Source: Candidatus Poribacteria bacterium (GTDB lineage Bacteria; Poribacteria; WGA-4E; UBA9662). Taken from it: DNA of 59,706 nt. Both the position numbers and the translations under genes were made by a program. The DNA is taken from positions 1-59,706 of the forward strand of contig JASMLX010000024.1 of the NCBI GenBank assembly GCA_030748495.1, given 5' to 3'. Of this stretch, positions 51,882-58,952 are shown one piece after another. Numbering within the stretch: the first letter of the stretch is position 1; each line of letters begins with the position of its first letter. The notes beneath the pieces are model-generated. The model did not search any database. It saw nothing but the letters and a program-made list of their open reading frames with translations, and was not told where the DNA came from.

Positions 51882-53155
51882 ACCTTTTCTTGATCCTCAG
51901 TTCTATATTGTGCTCAACCTGCTGGATAATCACCTGGAGTCTGAGATTGTGTTGCCGTTGGAAGATACTCTAGCAGTGGCCTGGCAGGATCTCGCTGCTG
52001 GAAACCCAAAGCAGGAACAGAGAAGCCCGAATGGTGATGCCAAACGACTTTTCGATCCGATCTTCGTTTCGGCTGACCTGATGTTGTCCCAAGCCTAGAC
52101 CACTCTTCCGTTCCCAGATCAGAAGTTCCACCGACGACCTTCTTTGATAGATGTAAATCACCTGTCTGGGTCTCACCTCGGTCAGATTGGTCACGATGAG
52201 TTTGTTTTTTTCCGGCTCCAGGTTACGCCCTTTCCTGCTGAGCACTACCATGACGTCACCGATATGATTCCAAGACATCCGTTTGCCAAAGATCCAGCAG
52301 GTCTTTGGCGGTCTCCCTCCGGCCAGTTTGGGTCTCCAGGTTGGCTGGTCGAATGTGCGAGGTGGATAGGTGACGAAATCCTTCAGCCTCTTGCCGTCTT
52401 CACACCTCCAAGTCCGAGCGATCCCAAACACAAATCGCCAACATCGGTCTCGATCTGGTTGGTTTCGCGGCTGAACCATCTTCAGATTCTCTTTGGACCC
52501 ATCGGCCGCATCTCCTCCGACGATGACGAATGTTGGCCAGGCGGAGGCTCAAACCGCTTCACCATCTCCCGAAACAACGCATTTTCTGTCTTGTGGTCGG
52601 CATGTCCCTGGGGCAGAATGAGACCAAAACTGACCGCGATCCGAGACACATCCCAACCGGCCATCAAAATCACCAACCGAATCCCGAACAACCAGGGATA
52701 CCATTTGCTCTTGCGACCTTTCTGGGCAACCGGATTCTTCTTCCCTGGCTTCTCTTTCTGGCTGCCGTCTGCAAAAACGTAGATCACTCCGTCTTCAGGA
52801 ACAGGTAACGTCTTCATCGCCTCTGGCGTAGACCACTCCACCAGAAGGTGAAGGCTCCAATAGCCTGCTTTGAGCAATCGACGACGGACTCCAGCGAGAT
52901 AACTCCTTCAGGCCCGCATGAAAATCAACCCGCACCACACCAGGTGATAACGATTCTTCCACACTGCGGGCATTCCTCGAAACATAGTCCCAACAAACAA
53001 ACACAGGTCAGCTTGTCAACAATAGCACCGCAAATGGCCCTCCGCTTGCATACAATGGCTGAAATTCGGAAACCCCTTACCCTTCATGATGCACTCAAAT
53101 TGGCCATTTCCGCAACCCTTTTCTCAACAAGGTGTCGCTTTTGAGTGTATAATCG
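51882..53155 (-). mobile_element. IS4-type (DDE) transposase, frameshifted
   Basis: The minus strand reads a long transposase in pieces: CFEECPQCGRIVIT and SLESVVDCSKQAIGAF near 52860-53000, then YVFADGSQKEKPGKKNPVAQ, KGRKSKWYPWLFGIRLVILM in 52482-52877. MVQPRNQPDRDRCWRFVFGI and QVIYIYQRRSSVELLIWERK, SGLGLGQHQVSRNEDRIEKS FGI follow in 51970-52479. The tail VIIQQVEHNIELRIKKR ends at TGA just beside 51882. The ADGS and the Y-R-x-SVE-x-x-x-x-K signature are typical of IS4-superfamily DDE enzymes. A stop or frame break at 52480 and others near both ends disable it. Confidence 0.7.
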
Positions 53156-53383
53156 ATAATGGCCAATTGTGTCCAACTCCACTTTGTAACCAACCCAGAC
53201 GCGATTCGGATTTTCAGGTTCGGCCACAATCCATGGACAAGGCTGATCGTAGCGGGGAAATCTGTAGTCTGTTCCCCTGACCTAATCGGCTTGGTCTAAC
53301 TGACGGCTGAAAATATGGTTGTTATAGATGGCATAGAGTCGGCCAGGTGGTACCTCACTCAAGGCCAGAGGCATTTTTCTGAG

Positions 53384-53419
53384 CCTGCTAACGGTGGTGC
53401 ATGAGCCACCGTTAGCAGG
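53384..53419. repeat. Perfect 14-bp inverted repeat inside the pseudogene
   Basis: CCTGCTAACGGTGG at 53384-53397 is the exact reverse complement of CCACCGTTAGCAGG at 53406-53419, with an 8-nt loop (TGCATGAG). It lies within decayed coding sequence and near a frame break, so it may reflect an inverted micro-duplication rather than a regulatory signal. Confidence 0.85.
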
Positions 53420-54246
53420 TCGAGCGCAGGCAGGTATTCAGTCAGTCTCTGCCACGATTGGCCCAAGTAGGAGGCCTGACCGTAATCTAAAGATCGGTAG
53501 GCATGATGATCTGTTATAGCGTAGATGGCGTTGAAATTGTTGGGGGAAAACTCGACCTTAACCGGTATCTCCCTCTCCAGTGGTACAGGCATTTTTTGCC
53601 ACGAATAGCCGCCAAAGTGGTTAAGTGAAATCCATCTGTAAAGGCCACGGCAATAATTCTTGTCTTTTGGCCAATGCTAACCGCTTTGATCCGGTGGAAA
53701 AGGTTTCAAGCCTCTTCACTACGTACTGTTCGATCAGTTGACCATAAACGATCTTGAACTTCTCTTTTTCTGTGGCGTGATGATCTACTTTGGCCCCCGT
53801 AACGGCCATCATAATTATTGTGTTCAAGGTTTTTCCGTCCGTCAGGCCCAAGATTGGAACCATCGGCAGCGATTTATCGTACTTGGCAATTTTCAGATCG
53901 TTATCAACCCAATAGCTCACCAGTGCATCAATGGCCTTTCGAGCCCGGTCTCTCTGTGCACCTTCAGCGGCTAGCGTATAGTATTGGCCTAAACCGTGGA
54001 TCGAATCACTGTAGTTGTGGTGGCTCGGATCGACCACCCAGCGGAACGGTTGACCGTCGATCATCCCCTGTCGCCAATACGGCGTTTTGTCGAATCCTTG
54101 CCTTTCAGCATAACTCCCGCCACGCCCCAAGAAGTAACCACGTGCCTGTAATCCTCGTCCCCGGACACTAGCTGACACCGATAGACGGCTTCAAATACCT
54201 GATCGACTCGAACTTTGGCCGCTTCTATTCTGTCTGACTCTGCATT

Positions 54247-54280
54247 CGATTTCTTCAGGTAAGCGATTTCTTCAGGTAAG
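54247..54280. repeat. 17-bp tandem duplication
   Basis: CGATTTCTTCAGGTAAG at 54247-54263 is repeated exactly at 54264-54280. Seventeen is not a multiple of three, so the second copy shifts the reading frame of the minus-strand gene and explains one of its breaks. Confidence 0.9.
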
Positions 54281-54558
54281 CGTATTGATATGAGAGTCCG
54301 GCTAAATAGTTAGCAGTCCAACAGACGGCGCGTTGAACATCTGCAAACGGATTTCTCGCCGTAACATCAATAGTGTCGCTATCAGTTGGGATTTGAACCA
54401 TCGAGGGATAAGCCCAAGAATATTGTGACGTCTTTGAATTCCCTGCTTGATCACTTCAGCTTTTTCGGATAACGGTCTTTTCCAACTTTCATCTGCGTGA
54501 GTGAAGTTTAAGATCAGTACTGGCAGAGCCCAAACAATCGAGTATTTTATAAACGGCA

Positions 54559-55716
54559 TCAGGGATAAATTCCGACGGCGTCGATCTGCTGGATGGCTTG
54601 CTTGAGCCAAGCCAGATGAGAGGGGGGCATAATCCCGTAGTTATAAAAAGAGAAGTGTTTTACACCAATCTCAATAGCTGCGCCAACTGTTTGCTCCAGT
54701 GTTTCAGCGTTGGGTGTACTGGCACCGTAAACTGAATATCCGACTACCAATTGATCCACAGATGTTAGCTCTTTCATCCGTGATTCCACTACACGAGTTA
54801 CCTGAGCAGGATTAGCAGTATAAGCAAGGATCTCAACTTTATCGCTAATTTCGGCGATCTTGGGTGCATTTAGACCTGTACCCATCAGAATGAAGTTCAA
54901 TTCACAACTCACGGTTTCGCTGATTTCCAGTAGGAGGCTCTGAACGACCTGTTCCTGCATCTGAATATAATCTGTCAGATTTGTAATTTGAGACAGATAG
55001 TCATCCCAACTAAGGTCCGTTCTACCCTGAGACAAAACCAGATCTAATGCTTTTCGTACATTAGCCATAAGGGATGGGACATCGATATTGGCCTGTTGGC
55101 TCCTCTGCCGGCAAGCAGTACAGAAGCAAAGGTCAAATAGAGGCTTAGCACCACCGAAATCGACACCCAATTTGCTGTGGTAGTGGGCATGTCCGAAGCC
55201 CATATAACTTAGCGACTCAATCTCAATAATCTCCATCCCTTGATTTTGAAGGGCTTCGGAGAGTGCGATGGCGTAGGCACGAACGTCCGGGTTCGCCGGA
55301 CACAGGGCATAAGTATAATGGTCACCATACACGTTCTGCTGAACACAGTCTGGATATTGAGTTCCCAAATAGCTGTTATGCAGGTAAACCGTCCAGGATT
55401 TTGGCTTGATACCGCTTGATCGACAACTACTCACAAACCGAGGCAAGATAGAGACATCTTGAACCAATGAATGAATGTTAGGTTCAAGTCTTGTTTGCCG
55501 GTAAAAATCCGACCTTGGCTGAAAATACAAACTGGCCTTTGGAGATCGAAAGACCTTTTCTCCGATAGCAAGCGGACGCAGATGTTCGACACTATGATAA
55601 GCTGTAGCCAGAGAAAGGGTGTTGATGCCGATCTCTTCTGCTAAGTGTGAAACGACATCGTCGATATTTACTTCCATTAAATCCCAAGGATAGATCCACA
55701 TCGCTTTTTGTCTCAT
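54559..55716 (-). CDS. TIM-barrel-like protein of unknown function
   Basis: 385 residues from ATG 55716 (MRQKAMWIYPWDLMEVNIDD), preferred over upstream in-frame codons because AAAGGAGTAGG lies directly before it. It resembles glycoside-hydrolase-like barrels that begin with a strand-helix pattern (LSLATAYHSVEHLRP; WTVYLHNSYLGTQYPDCVQQ; IIEIESLSYMGFGHAHYHSK; HFSFYNYGIMPPSHLAWLKQ). No catalytic pair can be assigned with confidence. A conserved-looking LFDLCFCTACRQRSQQ with four Cys-rich positions could bind metal. Cytoplasmic, as no signal peptide is visible. Its stop overlaps the start of the BNR-like pseudogene, so it was the first gene of that operon. Confidence 0.7.
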   Translation of the reverse strand: MRQKAMWIYPWDLMEVNIDDVVSHLAEEIGINTLSLATAYHSVEHLRPLAIGEKVFRSPKASLYFQPRSDFYRQTRLEPNIHSLVQDVSILPRFVSSCRSSGIKPKSWTVYLHNSYLGTQYPDCVQQNVYGDHYTYALCPANPDVRAYAIALSEALQNQGMEIIEIESLSYMGFGHAHYHSKLGVDFGGAKPLFDLCFCTACRQRSQQANIDVPSLMANVRKALDLVLSQGRTDLSWDDYLSQITNLTDYIQMQEQVVQSLLLEISETVSCELNFILMGTGLNAPKIAEISDKVEILAYTANPAQVTRVVESRMKELTSVDQLVVGYSVYGASTPNAETLEQTVGAAIEIGVKHFSFYNYGIMPPSHLAWLKQAIQQIDAVGIYP

Positions 55717-55740
55717 TTTCCTACTCCTTTCAGGTCTCAA

Positions 55741-56267
55741 TCTATAGATTAACCGGTTAACTATCCCGGTACATATGCGGGAGTTTGTAATAATTCCACG
55801 GCGGGAATTCTAGCTTTAAAAATGGGGCAAATACCTCTAAGCATCCCGCTACAGTGACAACCCTATAGCCACATAGGCTGCTCTCCCCCATTTCTGCCGA
55901 TCCGGTTCTCTACCATGCTGTCTCCAGCCGCTCTAGCTCTAGCTAGAGCGGACGACTGGCCTTACCTATTAACTGAACCAAATCAACTGGTTTCATTCTG
56001 TTTCACCTTATCGACCTGCTTGGGTTGAGGCTACGTTACCTTCTTTCTTCTTTTTATTGGTTTGGCCGGTCAGAAAAAGAAGCCAAACCAAGTTGATTGT
56101 CAATGTAAAAGCCCGGTAGATCCTTCTGTTCATGGGTTATTCTTTCCCACTCTTTTTAGTTCTTAGAGGAGTGCGTTACGAGCAAAAAGGAACGAGGCTT
56201 CTAGCGATTAGGCTTTAGACAAAACTGCAAAGAACTAAATCCCTCCATTTTCCAGGAAAACGGCAGG
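55741..56267. other. Intergenic with palindromes
   Basis: No gene seen. It includes CCGCTCTAGC/GCTAGAGCGG at 55928-55951 (separate entry) and GGTTTGGC at 56059-56066 facing GCCAAACC at 56082-56089 across 15 nt. The T-rich run before the second hairpin does not follow it on the transcript side, so neither is a good terminator. Confidence 0.4.
55928..55951. repeat. Perfect 10-bp hairpin
   Basis: CCGCTCTAGC (55928-55937) and GCTAGAGCGG (55942-55951) pair fully over a TCTA loop. There is no T-run on either side, so the role is unclear; upstream of the leftward TIM-barrel gene it could be a binding site or a 5' structure. Confidence 0.8.
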
Positions 56268-56360
56268 AGAGGGGGGAGTCGAACCCACCTATCCACTTGC
56301 GTAGACAAGCTGGTTTTGAAGACCAGAAGAAACCCTTTAGCCTCTTGGTCTTAACCGATT
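56268..56360 (-). tRNA. Selenocysteine-tRNA-like sequence, probably decayed
   Basis: The minus strand contains CTGGTCTTCAAAACCAG (56312-56328), a five-pair stem with a 7-nt loop and the anticodon TCA, the same arm as in many bacterial tRNA-Sec. A D-arm-like stem (AAGAGG facing TTTCTT, two G-U pairs) lies directly before it. A variable-arm-like stem (CTTG/CAAG) and a T-arm (GGTGGGTTCGACTCCCCC) with one mismatch follow. The 3' side ends CTCTCCTGCCG, but I find no complementary acceptor strand near the expected 5' end. It therefore looks like a dead or rearranged selC. No selA/selB genes are in the window. Confidence 0.45.
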
Positions 56361-56438
56361 CTTAGTGCAATATAAACATCATCTTATCAAACACCCTCTG
56401 TGATGTCAACTGTGAGTATTTTTCTGCTGATATTGGCT

Positions 56439-56744
56439 TCAGCTTAACCCATTCTTTCTTCTTCTGCTCCTAATTCCCCAATAAACCAAGCTAAATAAGA
56501 CTAAACTTATCCAGTAGTGGTCAATGATAATCTTCAACCAGTTAGTTTCTATCATCTCTCCACTACTATTCAACTCTACCTCTAGATCTCTTTTGTTTTT
56601 GTTGATTCTGCCTACTAACTCCATTGTATTGAAAAACAGATTCAAGAATACACATCCCCAAAAAATCTTGTAGGCATGAAGAGTCACCCGACGAACAAAT
56701 CTGCTATTTTCAAGGATCAGAATTAGCTTTAGTAACTGAATCAT
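56439..56744 (-). CDS. Small two-helix membrane protein (hypothetical)
   Basis: 101 residues with two membrane helices, KIFWGCVFLNLFFNTMELV near residue 27 and WISLVLFSLVYWGI near residue 78, joined by a charged loop (RINKNKRDLEVELNSSGEMI). The basic tail RSRRRKNGLS suggests both ends are cytoplasmic. No family is recognised. The region before its ATG 56744 is similar to the region before the nucleotidyltransferase start at 57984, so it stands in a duplicated locus. Confidence 0.55.
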   Translation of the reverse strand: MIQLLKLILILENSRFVRRVTLHAYKIFWGCVFLNLFFNTMELVGRINKNKRDLEVELNSSGEMIETNWLKIIIDHYWISLVLFSLVYWGIRSRRRKNGLS

Positions 56745-56951
56745 TGCCTGGTTATTTTGGTGTCGTTATAGCCTGGAAGTTTGTTGTACTATAAAGTAAT
56801 GTTATTATACAATAAACTGCTGGAATCTCTCTTTTTGTCAAATTCACTTGGAGGTGATTTTATTGTCAAGGATAGCAGAAATGAGAACTGATGATTAGAA
56901 TTTGCTTTGACTGCAATTTTTGGGCTTGTTGATCAGAAGTGAACCACAGGG
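56741..56951. repeat. Diverged duplicate of the sequence at 57981-58170
   Basis: Matching blocks keep their order: GCCTGGTTATTTTGGTGTCG beside GCATGGTTATTTGGTGTCA, GAAGTTTGTTG in both, TTTTATTGTCAAGGATAGCA beside TTTTATTGCCAGGGATGCGA, and TTTGGGCTTGTTGATCAGAA beside TTTGGGCTTGTTGATCATAA. It corresponds to the upstream end of the nucleotidyltransferase gene plus the C-terminal end of the ORF at 58072. Here that C-terminal sequence is broken, so this copy is a remnant. Confidence 0.75.
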
Positions 56952-56987
56952 GTAAAGATTGCTATAAGTATTTATAGTAATCTTTAC
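56951..56987. terminator. Long hairpin, possible terminator
   Basis: GGTAAAGATTGCTATAA (56951-56967) pairs with TTATAGTAATCTTTACC (56971-56987), 17 pairs with one G-U and a 3-nt loop region. TCTTCTTC follows on the plus side. It lies between two leftward genes; the A+T-rich stem suits termination, but the T-tract is weak. Confidence 0.55.
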
Positions 56988-57162
56988 CTCTTCTTCATGT
57001 GGTCTAGCTTGGATCAATAAGCTCAAAATATCTTGATTCTATTACTGCCAGGTTATGTTTATCTCTGCATCTGCATTAATTAACATCCATTTGGCAGAGC
57101 AGAGGATCAAAAGAACATCTTGTTCCTGTGGTCTGCCCTCATTTAACAAGCTAAATCTTTTG
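56988..57162. other. Gap downstream of the nucleotidyltransferase gene
   Basis: No gene recognised. The hairpin at 56951-56987 is the only structure. Confidence 0.3.
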
Positions 57163-57984
57163 TTACTGCGTATTCAATTGCAAGTCTGATTCAAGTTGCT
57201 TGAATAATTGGGTCTGAGAAACTTGGACGATTACAAAATCAAGAAATTGTAGAGCCTCGGTATGAAGATCTAATTCAACGCCATATTTCCAAGACTGAGC
57301 CTGGTGGATTAAGTCGTTCCACTGGCTGTCAAAATTGCCTTTGACCCAAGATGAGGCTGTCGGTTTATCACCTACCTGCTTACACATGACTGTATACAAT
57401 ATACGACAGAGATTGAGAATGAAATAAGCGGTATAATGGCTGTTTGAAAAATAGTCTGGATCACTTTTTTTGCTTACCCAGTCTGTGAATAAATCTCTGA
57501 TACATGCTTTTTGTACTTCTAATATATCCACTGGTTTCATGAGTGTTTTGAAGTCTGGGCCAAACAATGAAATGGCGTGGTGATATAGCAAATAGTTATT
57601 GATGATCCACTCGTTTCCGTAAGTTGCTTCCAGATAGAGTTTATTCTCACCTCCCCAATACCAAGGTCTGGGTTTAGAAGGTGGTTTGATGCTTGAAAGC
57701 ATGTCGATGGGGGTATAGGTACATTCAAGGCGTTTAGACCAGACCTCAAATTTCTGTTCCAGTTGTTTATGGAATTGGGCAATGACTTTCAATTCTTCAG
57801 CTGAGATAGGTCGATTGAGCATAACGGTAATGTCAATATCACTACTGTTGTAATTAAAGGCATTATAGGATAGAGATCCGGTAAGGTAGATGCCTTTTAA
57901 GTTAATTCTAAAAATAGAAGTAACGCAACTGGTAAAAAATGTAAGAAGCTGGTTAATTTCTAGATAGGATGTAGCGAGTTTCAT
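57163..57984 (-). CDS. Nucleotidyltransferase of the aminoglycoside-adenylyltransferase (DUF4111) type
   Basis: 273 residues if ATG 57984 is used (MKLATSYLEINQLLTF); an ATG at 58005 adds seven residues. I prefer 57984 because the duplicated upstream sequence places the start of the neighbour at the matching point. The fold is signalled by YLTGSLSYNAFNYNSSDIDI, giving the GS motif and the D-x-D metal pair of pol-beta-type transferases. LECTYTPIDMLS provides the third acidic residue region. The C-terminal helical domain (YTAYFILNLCRILYTVMCKQ) is characteristic of ANT(3'')-like enzymes, which transfer AMP to aminoglycosides. Whether it gives resistance or modifies another substrate is unknown. 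Confidence 0.8.
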   Translation of the reverse strand: MKLATSYLEINQLLTFFTSCVTSIFRINLKGIYLTGSLSYNAFNYNSSDIDITVMLNRPISAEELKVIAQFHKQLEQKFEVWSKRLECTYTPIDMLSSIKPPSKPRPWYWGGENKLYLEATYGNEWIINNYLLYHHAISLFGPDFKTLMKPVDILEVQKACIRDLFTDWVSKKSDPDYFSNSHYTAYFILNLCRILYTVMCKQVGDKPTASSWVKGNFDSQWNDLIHQAQSWKYGVELDLHTEALQFLDFVIVQVSQTQLFKQLESDLQLNTQ

Positions 57985-58071
57985 GGCATGGTTATTTGGT
58001 GTCATTATAGTCTGAAGTTTGTTGGTCTATGAAGAACAGTAAAATAGAGTAAATTTGTAGAATTTCTTGTT

Positions 58072-58392
58072 TCACCCAATCCACCCAGAACTGGTTTTAT
58101 TGCCAGGGATGCGAGAAATGATGGTTAGAGTTGTAATCATTTGGGCTTGTTGATCATAAGCGAACCTATCCCCAGCATTGGTTAGAATCCAATTCATCGC
58201 CTCTTGCTGTTTTTCGGTTAATTCCTCCATTAGTTCCTCTGTCGCTATAACCTGGTAGAATTCCTGGAAGAAACAATCTTCCCAACTTCTGTACACTCGA
58301 CCAGGATAGGGTTTAATGATAACAGGATGAGTTCGATAGTTGGTTTTAAATTGACTATCCTCTCGAAGAAATCTGCCTTCCATTTGAATCAT
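58072..58392 (-). CDS. Conserved-type small protein, unknown function
   Basis: 106 residues, MIQMEGRFLREDSQFKTNYR to TIISRIPGNKTSSGWIG. It is mostly helical and acidic in the middle (ELMEELTEKQQEAMNWILTN), with no signal peptide or membrane segment. AAGGAGATATG is a good ribosome-binding site before ATG 58392. It precedes the nucleotidyltransferase gene on the same strand by 67-87 bp, so it may be its operon partner. Sequence similar to its C-terminal end occurs broken at 56860-56951, which shows that the pair was duplicated. No family known to me. Confidence 0.55.
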   Translation of the reverse strand: MIQMEGRFLREDSQFKTNYRTHPVIIKPYPGRVYRSWEDCFFQEFYQVIATEELMEELTEKQQEAMNWILTNAGDRFAYDQQAQMITTLTIISRIPGNKTSSGWIG

Positions 58393-58952
58393 ATCTCCTT
58401 CTTGACCATGTGTTAGCTCCTAGTTGCCCAACTCGTTTGGGGGACCGAAGTAAAAAATGCCAACTTTTTTAACAGTATAGTAAATTTTTAGGCTGGATTT
58501 GAATGCTTATTTGATGAGTTAAAAGGTGTTTGAAATTCGTATATGAAGTGGCTGGATTGAGTTGGATGGATGAGATTATTGCCTAATTCCGTTAGTTTGC
58601 ATTTGCTTTCTAACGTATACTTGGCAATTAACTCCTAGGAGCTATCGTAAAACAGCAGTAATTTAAGTAGAATTCAAATCAATCAATCACTCCTGTACCT
58701 GACCTATCTTGAACCTAAACATACTCAATAATAAAACATATTAATCTATTTTTCCTGATAAAATGGGATTGTGGGTGATGAATCTGAGTGATTTGTTACC
58801 CAGTTATTGTTTTTTGTTTGGTATGGAATTTTTTACTTTCACTTTTTTGGAGTTATTTGCTAGGATGTAATACGGTTTTTACCCATACAAAAAATCACTT
58901 TAGGTGTTTAGATGTCCTAATTCTCACAGTCTAGTCTTGGAATCCCTAAAAA
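58393..58952. other. 560-bp divergent A+T-rich intergenic region
   Basis: It separates the leftward 58072 gene from the rightward leucine-rich-repeat gene and is markedly A+T-rich, which fits a two-way promoter region. I found no clear paired boxes and no gene. Confidence 0.4.

Larger units (their letters stand above)
53156..54559 (-). pseudogene. Exported BNR/propeller-like protein, broken by tandem duplication and IS
   Basis: ATG 54559 opens on a signal peptide (MPFIKYSIVWALPVLILNFT, then HADESWKRPLSEKAEVIKQG). The frame shifts near 54410 to YPSMVQIPTDSDTIDVTARN and shifts again at a 17-bp tandem duplication (54247-54280) to EAAKVRVDQVFEAVYRCQLV. GYFLGRGGSYAERQGFDKTP and WVVDPSHHNYSDSIHGLGQY follow in 53621-54178, then a beta-propeller-type part NAIYAITDHHAYRSLDYGQA, YLGQSWQRLTEYLPALDL and RLYAIYNNHIFSRQLDQAD. 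It ends at the IS4-type element near 53155. ATG overlaps the TGA of the upstream gene (TGATG), so the two were once coupled. The function of the helical part is unknown. Confidence 0.65.

Noticed and set aside
52144..52782. Plus-strand ORF of 212 codons.
   Set aside because: It is antisense to the IS4-type transposase pieces, which carry recognisable motifs.
56059..56089. Rho-independent terminator GGTTTGGC/GCCAAACC.
   Set aside because: The stem is short, the loop long, and no T-run follows on either transcript side.
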